Counted from the first letter of the stretch, positions 10,466-19,809 are shown. The stretch: DNA of 64,000 nt from Sinomonas sp. P10A9 (GCF_041022165.1 NZ_CP163302.1:3720001-3784000), one strand, 5' to 3'. Numbers and translations: made by a program. The notes: generated by a model not told the origin, from the letters alone.

Positions 10466-11962
10466 TCAGGCGACGTGCTCCACGGAAGGCGACAGCTCGG
10501 CGTCGTCCGCCGAGCTCGCGACGGAGGCGGTCCGATCTGCCCTGCCGCCACGCTCGGCACGACGCCGAACGAACGGGTACACGACGAGGAGCAGGGCGAG
10601 CGCACCGAGGCTGAGCCAGACCTGCGGGGCGGCCTCCGGGTCGAAGGCCATGACAATCACGATGAGCCCCACGGCGGCGAGGACCACGGCGTTGAGCCAG
10701 GGGTGCAGCCACATCTTGAGCTTGAGGCCCGCCCGCTCGTCGGCGCTCATGCGGTTGCGCAGACGCCACTGGGTCACGGCCACGAACGCGTAGACGAAGA
10801 GCGCGACGCAGCCCGCGGAGTTCATGATGAAGTCGAAGACGTCCTTCGGGGCCACGTAATTCGCGCCGATGGCCGCGTAGCCCACGACGGTCGACAGCAG
10901 GATCGCCTTCCACGGCACCCCCGCGCGGTTGCGGTCCTCGACCCATCGCGGCGCGTAGCCGTGCTTCGAGAGCGCGAACAGCATGCGCGAGCCGGAGTAC
11001 AGGCCGGAGTTGAGCACCGAGAGCGCGGCGGTGAGCACGACGGCGTTCATCACCTGCTCGGCGCCGGGGAGCCCGAAGCGGCCGAAGGCGAAGGCGAAGG
11101 GGCTCACCTTGGCCGGGAGCTCGTCCCACGGGACCACCATGAGCAGGATGGCGACCGAGCCGACATAGAAGAGCAGGATGCGCCAGACCACTGTGTTGGT
11201 GGCCTTCGCGACGCCCTTGGCCGGCTGGTCGGACTCGGCCGCGGCCATCGTGACGATCTCCGTGCCGAAGTAGCTGAAGATCACGACGGCGACGCCGTTG
11301 AGCACCGCGGTCCAGCCGAAGGGCATGAACCCGTGGTCCGTGATGTTCGAGAGGGATCCCGTTGAGCCGGGGATGATGCCGAGGACGTAGAGGGTGCCGA
11401 CGCCGAGGAACACGACGATGGTGGTGACCTTGATGGACGCGAGCCAGAACTCAGTCTCGCCGAACGAGCGCAGGGACATGAGGTTCGTGAAGGTGAAGAC
11501 CAGCATGCCCGCGAGCGCGAACGTCCAGTCGGGGACGCTCGGGAACCACTCGTGGAAGATCCGGCCGACGACGACGGCCTCGAAGGCCACGACGCCGACC
11601 CAGAAGTACCAGTAGAGCCAGCCGATCGTGAACCCGGCCCAGTTGCCGAGGCCGTCCCGGGCGTACTCCATGAAGGAGCCCACGACGGGGCGGTTTGTGG
11701 ACATCTCGCCGAGCATCCGCATGACGAGCACCACGAGGGCGCCGCCGATCGCGTACGAGAGGAGCGCGGCGGGGCCCACTGTGCGGATCACCGAGCCTGA
11801 GCCCACGAAGAGGCTCGCTCCGATGATGCCGCCGAGGGCGATCATGGTCAGGTGCCGCGGCCTGAGCCTCGCGCGGGTCTCGGACTCCGCTGTCCGGCTC
11901 GCGAGGGTATCGGCGGCTGAATCATCTCGGTGGGGCGCAGCCAGGTTGTCAGGTGCCTGCAT
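10466..11962 (-). CDS. Amino-acid permease (APC superfamily, GabP/AnsP-like)
   Basis: 498 residues from ATG 11962, preceded by GGAGAT. A hydrophilic N terminus leads to RLRPRHLTMIALGGIIGASL, the APC helix-1 signature. About 12 membrane spans follow, with a SESDQPAKGVAKA loop (amphipathic consensus AE-P after helix 5-6). It imports an amino acid or GABA-like substrate by proton symport. GabP-like specificity is possible given the GABA-type operon at 21-27 kb, but the genes are 10 kb apart. Single gene. Confidence 0.9.
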   Translation of the reverse strand: MQAPDNLAAPHRDDSAADTLASRTAESETRARLRPRHLTMIALGGIIGASLFVGSGSVIRTVGPAALLSYAIGGALVVLVMRMLGEMSTNRPVVGSFMEYARDGLGNWAGFTIGWLYWYFWVGVVAFEAVVVGRIFHEWFPSVPDWTFALAGMLVFTFTNLMSLRSFGETEFWLASIKVTTIVVFLGVGTLYVLGIIPGSTGSLSNITDHGFMPFGWTAVLNGVAVVIFSYFGTEIVTMAAAESDQPAKGVAKATNTVVWRILLFYVGSVAILLMVVPWDELPAKVSPFAFAFGRFGLPGAEQVMNAVVLTAALSVLNSGLYSGSRMLFALSKHGYAPRWVEDRNRAGVPWKAILLSTVVGYAAIGANYVAPKDVFDFIMNSAGCVALFVYAFVAVTQWRLRNRMSADERAGLKLKMWLHPWLNAVVLAAVGLIVIVMAFDPEAAPQVWLSLGALALLLVVYPFVRRRAERGGRADRTASVASSADDAELSPSVEHVA

Positions 11963-12343
11963 GCGGATCTCCGTTCCATACGGGGCGATCGACGTGGTGC
12001 CGATCACAGTGCCCCGTCAGGATGCGCGATCCTGGTCGCATGGCGCGATGGACGAACCGTACCGGCTTGGGATCACTGCCTGTGCGGTTCATCCTCTTGC
12101 CCTGCCCTGCACGCCGATCGATGTGCGGCATGGAATGAAGCAATCCTCTGTGGCTGCCCAATGTAAATCCTGTGTCTTCATATCTAAACCTGGATAGCTA
12201 CGGGTCACGCGAGTCATCTTCGGCCCAGCCACCTATGAGAGCCGCCCGGACAGACCCGGCCGTCGGGAGACGCGACGTCATGGAGTGGCGCAGTCAGTCA
12301 GGGTCTTGCGCTGAGAAATCATCCATGTTTATATTTTTTGCAT
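11963..12343. other. Intergenic region, partly AT-rich
   Basis: No credible gene is visible. It is the 5' region of the permease and includes stretches far richer in A+T than the rest (around 12165-12200 and 12315-12340). I could not assign a confident promoter. Confidence 0.5.
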
Positions 12344-12478
12344 TCGGCGACAGCGTGGCCGCCCGAGGACCCCGACGGCCCTGCCGAAGACCGGCGCGCG
12401 CTGTTCGCGGCGTTCGTCGCCCAGGCCCGTGCGGCTGCCGGTGCCCGCACGCTGGTGAGGGAACCCGCGCACCGCTGA
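12344..12478 (+). pseudogene. Possible 3' remnant of a degraded gene
   Basis: One frame reads SATAWPPEDPDGPAEDRRAL, then FAAFVAQARAAAGARTL and a TGA at 12476. Third codon positions are strongly G/C, as in real genes of this window, and the peptide looks like a natural C terminus. Immediately upstream the sequence turns AT-rich and the coding look ends. No start codon or body is present, so this is read as a truncated leftover. The family is not recognised. Confidence 0.4.
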
Positions 12479-12500
12479 GGCGAGCCGGGCACGTCAGCCA

Positions 12501-12545
12501 GGGGCCGTCGTCGTGCGTGTCAGGACGCGCGACGGCGGCCCCTTT
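12501..12545. terminator. Terminator at the end of glgX
   Basis: A long GC-rich hairpin with arms GGGGCCGTCGTCGTGCG and CGCGCGACGGCGGCCCC (G-U pairs allowed), followed by TTTG on the plus strand. It adjoins the GlgX stop. The left arm contains the recurring 9-mer CGTCGTGCG. Confidence 0.65.
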
Positions 12546-12546
12546 G

Positions 12547-14784
12547 TCAACTGGTCGCCGGCTCCGCTATGGACCGGAGGACCCAGGCGGTGCGTCCGGG
12601 CACGCTGTATGAGCTGCCGGCCAGAATCCGCGTCGGTACCGGGCCGTCCCAGCTTGTCAGGACGACCTCCCACTCTGCCGGGAAGTACTCATTCGGGGCC
12701 CGGTGGAGTACGGACCGGGAGGATGCGTTGAGCACGACGAGGAAGTCGTTCTCGGGTTCGTTCGGGCGGGTCCGCACGGCCTTCCCGCTCAGGTAGCAGG
12801 CCAAGGACTTGCTCCAGGACTCGCCCCACTCGTTCTCTGTCCGCGGCGTTCCGTCCGCGTTGAGCCACAGGATGTCAGGGAGCCGAATGCCCTCTGCCGG
12901 GGCCACGGGCCTTCCGTCGAAGAAGGTTCGCCGCCGGAACACGGGGTAGTCGTGGCGAAGCCGAACGAGCTTCGAGGTGAACGCGATGAGGTCTTCGTCG
13001 GCCGAGGCCCAGTCAATCCAGGAGATCGGGTTGTCCTGGCAGTAGGCATTGTTGTTGCCTTCCTGGGTATGGCCTAGTTCGTCTCCGTGGCGCAGCATGG
13101 GGACTCCCTGGGCCAGGACGCAGCTGATCATCAGGTTGCGCGTCTGGCGTGCGCGGAGCGCGGTGATCTCGGGGTCCTGGGTGGGTCCCTCAATACCGCA
13201 GTTCCAGGAATGGTTATCGGACTCGCCGTCGCTGTCCCCCTGCCCGTTCGCCGCGTTGTGCTTGCTGTTGTAGGAGACGAGGTCCCGCAACGTGAAGCCG
13301 TCGTGGGCCGTCACGAAGTTCACGGACGCGCTGGGTTGCCGGCCGTCGTCCTGGTAGAGGTCTGCGGAGCCTGTCAAGCGCTTGGCGAGCTCGGCCACGA
13401 CCCCCGGCTTGCCCCGCCAGAAGTCTCGGACGACGTCGCGGAACCTGCCGTTCCACTCAACCCATCGGGGAGGAAAGTTGCCGAGCTGGTAGCCGTCGGG
13501 GCCGAGGTCCCATGGTTCGGCGATCAGCTTGATCCCTTCGAGCACCGGGTCGGAGTCCATCAGTTCGAGAAGGGTGGACAGCATATCGACCCGCTCGGAC
13601 GCGCGGGCCAGCGCCGGGGCGAGGTCGAATCGGAAGCCGTCCACGTGCATTTCCTGCACCCAATAGCGGAGCGAGTCCATCACCATGCGCAGGACCGTCG
13701 GAGACCCCACGTTGAGGGTGTTGTGGGTCCCCGTGTAGTCCTCGTAGTTGGCCTCATCGCCCGGGACGAGATGGTAGTAGGCCGCGTTGTCGATCCCGCG
13801 GAAGCACAGATTGGGGCCGTCGGCTCCGCCTTCGCCGGAGTGGTTGTAGACCACGTCGAGGAACACCTCGATGCCGGCCTCGTGGAGGGTCTTGACCATG
13901 TCCTTGAACTCCGCGACCTGTCCGCCACATGGTGCTGCCCGGCGTTCGGGGCCGCGTCCGGTGGCCGGGGAAGGGTCTCTGCCGGCACATGCGGCCGCAT
14001 ACGCGTTGTGGGGCGCGAAGTACGCGATGGGGTTGTAGCCCCAGTAGTTCGACCTGCCGTCGCGAGGCTCGTCGTTGACGAACTGCTGGACGGGCAGGAG
14101 TTCCACAGCCGTCACGCCGATCCGCTTGAGGTGTGCCACGACCGACGGATGGGCAAGCCCGGCATAGGTTCCGCGGTGCTGGACGGGGACGTCCGGATGC
14201 AGCTTCGTCAGGCCCTTGACGTGGGCCTCGTAGATCACCGTCCTGTTGAACGGGGTCCTGGGGCGAGTCTCCTTTCCCCAGTCGTAGGCGGTGTCGACGA
14301 CGACGGACACGAACGTCTTGTCCCGGTTGTCCGCGCGGTCCGGCTTGGACGGGTCGGTGAGGTCGAAGGCATACATCTCGGGCCCCCAGCGGAGCCGGCC
14401 GTCGATAGCCTTGGCGTAAGGGTCCAGCAGGAGCTTGTGGGGATTATGGCGCAGGCCCCTGTTCGGGTCCCAGGGTCCATCGACGCGGTAACCGTACCGC
14501 TGACCCGCGCGGACCCCTGGCACACGCACGGTCCAGAGCCCGCGGTCCGCCGACATCGGGTACCGGGTCTCGGCCCCGGACTCGTCCAACAGGCACAGAT
14601 CGACCGCGTCCGCTGTCGTGGAGAGAAGCGCGAAGTCCGCGCCGCTCTCGGTCAACGTCGCTCCAAGGGCGGCAGCATGGCCGGGAGCCTCCGCCAGCGC
14701 TTCCACGGGGCCACCGTACATGATGAACGTGAACCGTCGGAGTCCGCGCGGATGATGCCCGACACGGTGTGCCGTGGCAGTCAT
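12547..14784 (-). CDS. glgX: Glycogen debranching enzyme GlgX (GH13_11)
   Basis: A 745-residue cytosolic glycoside hydrolase that cleaves alpha-1,6 branches in phosphorylase-trimmed glycogen. An N-terminal CBM48-like domain (about residues 35-170) precedes the (beta/alpha)8 barrel. Catalytic motifs are DVVYNH, DGFRFD (nucleophile Asp387), AEPWD (Glu423) and TAHDG (Asp495). Residues about 266-287 (GRDPSPATGRGPERRAAPCG) are an insertion between APHNAYA and QVAEFKDMV, where the family has only a short loop. The real start may be Met22. No other glycogen gene is adjacent. Confidence 0.93.
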   Translation of the reverse strand: MTATAHRVGHHPRGLRRFTFIMYGGPVEALAEAPGHAAALGATLTESGADFALLSTTADAVDLCLLDESGAETRYPMSADRGLWTVRVPGVRAGQRYGYRVDGPWDPNRGLRHNPHKLLLDPYAKAIDGRLRWGPEMYAFDLTDPSKPDRADNRDKTFVSVVVDTAYDWGKETRPRTPFNRTVIYEAHVKGLTKLHPDVPVQHRGTYAGLAHPSVVAHLKRIGVTAVELLPVQQFVNDEPRDGRSNYWGYNPIAYFAPHNAYAAACAGRDPSPATGRGPERRAAPCGGQVAEFKDMVKTLHEAGIEVFLDVVYNHSGEGGADGPNLCFRGIDNAAYYHLVPGDEANYEDYTGTHNTLNVGSPTVLRMVMDSLRYWVQEMHVDGFRFDLAPALARASERVDMLSTLLELMDSDPVLEGIKLIAEPWDLGPDGYQLGNFPPRWVEWNGRFRDVVRDFWRGKPGVVAELAKRLTGSADLYQDDGRQPSASVNFVTAHDGFTLRDLVSYNSKHNAANGQGDSDGESDNHSWNCGIEGPTQDPEITALRARQTRNLMISCVLAQGVPMLRHGDELGHTQEGNNNAYCQDNPISWIDWASADEDLIAFTSKLVRLRHDYPVFRRRTFFDGRPVAPAEGIRLPDILWLNADGTPRTENEWGESWSKSLACYLSGKAVRTRPNEPENDFLVVLNASSRSVLHRAPNEYFPAEWEVVLTSWDGPVPTRILAGSSYSVPGRTAWVLRSIAEPATS

Positions 14785-14849
14785 CGAGGCGCTGGCCCCA
14801 CCCGAACAGTCGCCGATGCTGGGGACTGCCTTCGACGCCGCGGGATAGC

Positions 14850-14879
14850 TTGACGCTGGTTGAGGCCCCCGCTCAAACT
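14850..14879 (+). promoter_or_regulatory. Candidate promoter of a leaderless gene
   Basis: TTGACG (14850-14855), 18 bp, CAAACT (14874-14879), then GTG 7 nt later at 14886. There is no Shine-Dalgarno, so transcription would start at about the start codon. Confidence 0.4.
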
Positions 14880-14885
14880 GGCGTG

Positions 14886-15122
14886 GTGAGCGAAACTGAG
14901 ACCGATAAGGACGCGATTGTCAGCGCCGTTGCAGGGCGCCTTTCGGCCCGATTTCCGACGGTGCCGCGACCACGTCTCGAAGGCATCGTAGGGGAGGAGT
15001 ACGATGCCCTGGCTGAGGGTCGGATCACGACCTACATTCCCACCCTGATCGAACACGGCGCCAGGACTCGGCTTCGTCAGGAATCCAGCGTGAAAGCATC
15101 CGGTCGCCCGTTCCAGACGTGA
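14886..15122 (+). CDS. Small three-helix-bundle domain protein
   Basis: About 78 residues from GTG 14886 (GTG 14883 is equally possible). The sequence VAGRLSARFPTVPRPRLEGI leads into VGEEYDALAEGRITTYIPTL and IEHGARTRLR. This is the small three-helix bundle dimerization domain common in actinobacteria. Its function is not known. The start is chosen from the family N terminus and from the promoter placement just upstream. Confidence 0.7.
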   Translation: MSETETDKDAIVSAVAGRLSARFPTVPRPRLEGIVGEEYDALAEGRITTYIPTLIEHGARTRLRQESSVKASGRPFQT

Positions 15123-15153
15123 ACCTGGGCTGCCCCCCGCGATGAGCACGGGG

Positions 15154-15858
15154 TCAGCGCGGCGTCAGCACCGTGTATCCAAGCCCTGGGACGTCAAGCG
15201 GGATGAGGACCGAGTCGCTCGGCTCGCTACGCACGCGCTCGCCGACCAGGTAGCGGCCCGAGTTGCCGATCACCACCCTGCCCGAGGCATTCAGGAGCGC
15301 CGCATCGCCGGGAATCGATCGAAGAGCCGGCATGATGGCGGCCTCGAGGTCGCGGATGCGCATGTCGTAGCCGGCCACGGCGGCGAGGCGATCGGCGACG
15401 GCGAACGGTGCCGTGTGCGTGAGGATGTACTCGTCCGAGCCGAGATAGTCCACATACGGCCCCCAGATGGTCTGCTGTCCGGTGGCGAGCGCGGTCGTGA
15501 AGAAGGGCAGCTTCTCGTAGTCGTAGTAGCGCGGGCCACCCGGCGTGAGGTCGAGGATGAGCTTCGTGGGGCGGGCGTCCGGCTGCGCCACCCACCATTC
15601 GAGGACGCGCGCGCCGTCAGACACGATCTCCGGCGAGAAGATCGCCCCGGCGCCGATGGCCAAGGGATGGGCGTCGAGGAACTCGGCGGAGAGTCCTTCG
15701 AGGCCCGCGAGGTCCCCGGGCCGGACGTTCGTGCGGGCGCCCAAGCGGGCAGCGAGATCCGCGGCGACGTCGCGGGCGAGCCGGCCCACGTCCTCGCCAG
15801 TCCGCTGGAACCACTTGGCGATCCTGGCAACACCCTCGTGGCCCACGTCAACAGTCAT
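15154..15858 (-). CDS. Soluble Cache-domain sensor protein
   Basis: 234 residues with one Cache-like ligand-binding domain: the long helix of residues 1-45, then LEWWVAQPDARPTKLILDLT, YYDYEKLPFF, GPYVDYLGSDEYILTHTAPF and AGYDMRIRDLEAAI. There is no signal peptide, membrane helix, kinase, cyclase or chemotaxis output domain, so it is a free-standing cytoplasmic Cache protein. It follows the FadR-type regulator by 15 bp and may serve as ligand sensor or partner for it. Cache ligands are often amino or carboxylic acids; the ligand here is unknown. Confidence 0.75.
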   Translation of the reverse strand: MTVDVGHEGVARIAKWFQRTGEDVGRLARDVAADLAARLGARTNVRPGDLAGLEGLSAEFLDAHPLAIGAGAIFSPEIVSDGARVLEWWVAQPDARPTKLILDLTPGGPRYYDYEKLPFFTTALATGQQTIWGPYVDYLGSDEYILTHTAPFAVADRLAAVAGYDMRIRDLEAAIMPALRSIPGDAALLNASGRVVIGNSGRYLVGERVRSEPSDSVLIPLDVPGLGYTVLTPR

Positions 15859-15873
15859 GCGTTCTTCGGTCCT

Positions 15874-16644
15874 TTACTCGTCAAGGTCGTCGCTGGGCAT
15901 GGCCGCGCTGTACTCGAGCGCAAGCTTGGTGTCGATGAGATGGTGGACGGCGCGCCGGACGTGGAGACGCATGAGCCGCTGCGCGTCGTCGGGCCTGTCT
16001 TCGGAGACGGCACGCACGAGCGCGAGGTGCTCCGCGGCGGCCTGCTCCGAGTCGAATCCATGGGCCAGCGGCGCCCAGAGGAGCTGGACGGACTCGGCCT
16101 GGAGCCGGATCTCCGCCGAGGTCAGCCGCGGCGACTGGGCGGTCACGGCGAGCTCGATATGGAAGCGGCTGTCGGCCTGTGCGCGCCCCTCCGGCGTGTC
16201 GGTGAAGACGAGCGCACGGCCCAGCTCGAGCAGCCGCTCTACCTCGTGCGGCTCGGCGCGCTCGCAGGCCAGGCGTACGGTCTCAGCGGCGACGGCTACG
16301 TGCTCGTCCCCGAAGTCCCTGATGTCGGCGATCGAGACGCTGGCGAGATGCACGCGCATCTCGTCGGGCGACGTCGTGGGCTGCTTGACGATGAAGGTGC
16401 CGCCATTGCGGCCACGCCGGGTCTCGACGATCCCCTGATCGCGCAGCTCGGCGAGCGCATCGCGCAGCGTCGCGGCGGCGACGCCGAACTTCTCGGACAG
16501 ATCGGCCTCGGTGGGCAGACGCTCGCCGACCCTCAGCATGCCGAGCGTGATCGCCTTGGAGATGCGGTCGACGATCGAGTCGGCGCGCTCCATCTCCGGC
16601 AGGGGCCGGTAGATCTGGGACTGGAAGGCGATCGAGGGGGCCAC
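15874..16644 (-). CDS. GntR-family regulator, FadR (FCD) subfamily
   Basis: 256 residues. The N-terminal winged helix IVDRISKAITLGMLRVGERL leads to the recognition helix in KFGVAAATLRDALAELRDQG. An all-alpha FCD domain follows, with the usual His metal ligands (FHIEL, EHLALV, LHVRRAVHHL). It regulates metabolic genes in response to an acid ligand. It lies downstream of the M20 amidohydrolase gene on the same strand and 15 bp before the Cache gene. It may control the MFS/M20 genes upstream. Confidence 0.9.
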   Translation of the reverse strand: MAPSIAFQSQIYRPLPEMERADSIVDRISKAITLGMLRVGERLPTEADLSEKFGVAAATLRDALAELRDQGIVETRRGRNGGTFIVKQPTTSPDEMRVHLASVSIADIRDFGDEHVAVAAETVRLACERAEPHEVERLLELGRALVFTDTPEGRAQADSRFHIELAVTAQSPRLTSAEIRLQAESVQLLWAPLAHGFDSEQAAAEHLALVRAVSEDRPDDAQRLMRLHVRRAVHHLIDTKLALEYSAAMPSDDLDE

Positions 16645-16755
16645 GGTCCTGCTTCTGTCGGGGCGCCCGCACTTTGCGGTGGCGCCAGGGAGATAAATCC
16701 TCTAAACCTAGATTTTTACGCATCTGGGCTCTAGATTCAAGGTACGAGCTACGCG

Positions 16756-16790
16756 CGGCGGGCCCGCACCGGGAAGGTGCGGGCCCGCCG
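16756..16790. terminator. Hairpin terminator after M20 hydrolase
   Basis: A perfect 15-bp stem (CGGCGGGCCCGCACC and its complement) with loop GGGAA. It has no clear U-tract, so it may act as a transcription barrier between the M20 gene and the regulator gene. The next bases on the plus strand contain CGTCGTGCG. Confidence 0.65.
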
Positions 16791-16818
16791 TCGTGCGTGA
16801 GATCTACCTGCCGGCGAG

Positions 16819-18084
16819 TCAGTCCTTCCCGAGCCACGCCGACGCGGCGACCACGAGGGCAGCTGTGCCGGTGGTGAGGGTGGGCTGGATGACGGGCGCG
16901 AACATCGGTGAGTGGTTCGCGGGGATCGAGCTGACAGCGCCTGCGGCATCGGCGGCCGCGTAGGCCTGAGGGTCGATGCCCCCAACACCCCAGTAGGTGT
17001 ACGGCGTGCCGAACGCGGTGGGCACGTCGCTGAAGTCCTCGCTCGCGGTCTGCCGTCCATAGTCCTGCACGGTCTCCGCGGGGAAGTACTCCTCGAACGC
17101 CGCCGTGACCTTCGCGGTGACGTCGGCGTTGTTGTCGGTGAGCGGGTAGCTGTTGTAGATCTCGAAATCCGGCTCTTTGGGCGAGCCCGACGCCGCGGAC
17201 TCGGCCTTCGCGACGCGCTCGATCGCAGCGAGGAGCTGGTCGCGGATGGCCTTGCTGTACGTCCGGATGTTGAGCTCGAGCACGGCGTGGTCGTCGATGA
17301 TGTTGCTCTTGGCGCCGACGGCGATCTTCCCCACCGTGAGCACGGCGAACTCCCCGGGCTGGACCTCGCGGGCCACGACACTCTGGAGCCGCACCACCAC
17401 CATCGAAGCGAGCACCGCCGGATCGATCGAGAGGTGCGGCATCGAGCCGTGGCTGCCGCGCCCGTGGAGCGTGACGCGGACGCTGTCCGCCATCGAGAGG
17501 AACGGGCCTGTGTGGGGCCCGATCGTCCCGGCGGGGTGGACGAGGACGTGCTGGGCGAGCGCGACGTCGGGCTTCGGCACAAGCCCCGTGAGACCGCCCT
17601 CAACCATCGTCTTCGCGCCGTCGCCGAGCTCCTCCGCGGGCTGGAATAGTGTGATCAGGGTCCCGGCCCACGCGTCGCGCTGTTCGGCGAACAGCTTGGC
17701 CGCGCCGAGCAGGCTGCTCATGTGGAAGTCGTGGCCGCACGCATGCATGACGGGCGTCTGGCCGCCGGAAGCATCGATGGCGACGGCGGCGCTCGCGTAG
17801 TCGAGGCCGGTCGCCTCCTTGACTGGCAGGGCATCTATGTCGGCACGGAGCAGCACCGTAGGTCCATCGCCGTTGGCGAGGACTCCCACGACGCCGGTGC
17901 CGCCGACCTTCGTGTGGACCTCGAGCCCGAAGCCCGTGAGCTGGTCCGCGATGATGCCTGCGGTGCGCTCCTCGTGGTGGCTCAGCTCAGGATTTCTGTG
18001 GAAGTCCTTGTACAGGTCTTCCTGCCAGCCGGTGATCGCGCCCTGGCCTGCGAGGATCTGGCCTGCGGATTCGGTGGATGCCAT
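16819..18084 (-). CDS. M20 family amidohydrolase
   Basis: 421 residues, M20D (IAA-amino-acid hydrolase/hippurate hydrolase-like). It hydrolyses an N-acyl amino acid or related amide using two metals. Motifs include FHRNPELSHHEERTA, the RADIDALPV strand, the MHACGHDFH metal site, the FQPAEELGDGAK Glu pair and GSHGSMPHLSIDP in the lid domain. It lies 57 bp after the MFS transporter gene on the same strand, so uptake and hydrolysis of one substrate are likely coupled. The true substrate is unknown. Confidence 0.9.
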   Translation of the reverse strand: MASTESAGQILAGQGAITGWQEDLYKDFHRNPELSHHEERTAGIIADQLTGFGLEVHTKVGGTGVVGVLANGDGPTVLLRADIDALPVKEATGLDYASAAVAIDASGGQTPVMHACGHDFHMSSLLGAAKLFAEQRDAWAGTLITLFQPAEELGDGAKTMVEGGLTGLVPKPDVALAQHVLVHPAGTIGPHTGPFLSMADSVRVTLHGRGSHGSMPHLSIDPAVLASMVVVRLQSVVAREVQPGEFAVLTVGKIAVGAKSNIIDDHAVLELNIRTYSKAIRDQLLAAIERVAKAESAASGSPKEPDFEIYNSYPLTDNNADVTAKVTAAFEEYFPAETVQDYGRQTASEDFSDVPTAFGTPYTYWGVGGIDPQAYAAADAAGAVSSIPANHSPMFAPVIQPTLTTGTAALVVAASAWLGKD

Positions 18085-18141
18085 GGTGTTCCTCTTCCTG
18101 CCGTCTGCTCCTGCTGATCCCTGTGGTTCTTCCCGCGAAGC

Positions 18142-19659
18142 CTACTTCGCTGCCTCCACCGACTCCTTGCCCTTCGGCACGGCGACCACGATCGAGACAA
18201 TCGCGATGATGACCATCACGAGATTGAACGCGAGCGCGACGACGGCGGCCTGCCGGATCGCCGTGTTGTCGGTGCGGCCCTGGTTGATAAGCACGTCGCC
18301 GACGAACTGGGCCCCGGAGCTGCTGAAGGCCGTGAAGAGTGCCAGGGAGATCGCGGCACCGATCGCGCTGCCGAGCGAGGAGGCCATCTTGTAGATGCCC
18401 GCTCCCGCGCCTGCCTGATCCGCGGGGAGATTGGCGAGGGCGGCGTCCGTGGACGGCGTCGCGTAGAAGGCGAGGCCGAGGCCGAAGAGCGCGTAGGCTG
18501 CGACGGCGAGCCAGCGGTACTCCGTCAGCAGGAGGTTGGTGGGCATCAGGAGGAGCGTCGCGACGCCCACGATGGCGGAGCCCCAGATCATCGGCTGCCG
18601 GGGCCCGAACCGCTGGAGGAGCTTCTCACCCAGCCGGATGAACGCGATGATCGCGACGGCGTAGCCGATCGTCAGGAGGCCCGCGTCCGAGGCCTTCATC
18701 CCGCCGCCGATCTGGAGGAGCTGCTGGGTCACGATGAGAAGGCCGATCGTGCCGTTGAGCAGGAAGTTGGAGATCGTGGCACCGGTGAAGGTGCGGTTCC
18801 GGAACAGTGCGAAGTCGATGAACGGCTTGTTGGCCCGGCGCTCTATCCGCACGAGGGTATAGAGGCCCACGACGGCGACGATGACCAGCACGATGGTGAT
18901 CGGCGACCCCCACCCGATCTTCGAGCCGAAGATCAGCACGATCATGAGCGCGAGCATCGAGACCATGAAGACGCCGATGCCAGGGACGTCCAGTGTGAAC
19001 CGGCCCGTCTGGGCGACCTTGCTCTCGGGGGTCCCCCACATCAGCAGGATCGAGATGACCGAGATGACGATGGAGGCGACGAAGATCCACCGCCAGTTCA
19101 CCAGCGTTGACATGTAGCCGCCGAAGATCGCGGCCAGCCCCGAACCGCCCCACGAGCCGATCGACCACATCGACACGGCGCGTTGCCGTCCCGGCCCGTC
19201 CCAGTACGTCTTCACGAGGGCCATGGTCGCCGGCATGATGCACGCCGCCGAGAGGCCCTGGATGGCGCGGCCTCCGAGCATGAGCGGCAGCGCCACCGGG
19301 CCGGTCGCGAAGACGATGAGGAGCGAGCCGAGGATTCCGAGCGCGTTCCCGGTCAGTGCGATCTTGACGCGGCCGATCCTGTCGGCCAGACCTCCCGCGA
19401 CCACGATGAACATGCCGGAGAACAGCGCGGTGATCGACACGGCGAGGTTCATGGCATCGACGGCGACCAACGGGTTGGCCCACGTCTTCTTGACGGGATC
19501 CGCGTACGCTCCGTTGATGTCCAGAAGGATGTTCGGGGCGACGGTTCCCATCGTGCCCGCGAACAGCCAGAACGTGATGACGCCGAGCACGATCCCCAGC
19601 AGCAGCTTGTCGTTGCCCTGGAACCTGGTCTGGGCGGGTAGGGGGGCGATGCTTGCCAT
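18142..19659 (-). CDS. MFS transporter, DHA2 family (14 TMS)
   Basis: 505 residues from ATG 19659, preceded by GAGGAG. About 14 membrane spans. The motif GGLADRIGRVKIALTG between spans 2 and 3 matches MFS motif A, and GSWGGSGLAAIFGGYM resembles the exporter motif C region. DHA2 members are usually proton-driven exporters. Here the partner is a metabolic M20 hydrolase, so uptake is also possible. It is the first gene of the MFS-M20 unit. Confidence 0.88.
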   Translation of the reverse strand: MASIAPLPAQTRFQGNDKLLLGIVLGVITFWLFAGTMGTVAPNILLDINGAYADPVKKTWANPLVAVDAMNLAVSITALFSGMFIVVAGGLADRIGRVKIALTGNALGILGSLLIVFATGPVALPLMLGGRAIQGLSAACIMPATMALVKTYWDGPGRQRAVSMWSIGSWGGSGLAAIFGGYMSTLVNWRWIFVASIVISVISILLMWGTPESKVAQTGRFTLDVPGIGVFMVSMLALMIVLIFGSKIGWGSPITIVLVIVAVVGLYTLVRIERRANKPFIDFALFRNRTFTGATISNFLLNGTIGLLIVTQQLLQIGGGMKASDAGLLTIGYAVAIIAFIRLGEKLLQRFGPRQPMIWGSAIVGVATLLLMPTNLLLTEYRWLAVAAYALFGLGLAFYATPSTDAALANLPADQAGAGAGIYKMASSLGSAIGAAISLALFTAFSSSGAQFVGDVLINQGRTDNTAIRQAAVVALAFNLVMVIIAIVSIVVAVPKGKESVEAAK

Positions 19660-19809
19660 GACAACTCCTCGCTGTGAGCAGCTACAGATCAATAGTTGAT
19701 TCTTCAACTATGCTCTTCGGAAGCGGCGTCCACGACGGTGTTGCCGTCCCATGCCAAGTCTGGTCCGTCACACAGGTGTCCACAACGGGCCGTTCGACCC
19801 CCGCCGCCA

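Noticed and set aside
13087..14853. 588-codon open frame antisense to glgX
   Set aside because: Shadow frame; the other strand has all GH13 catalytic motifs.
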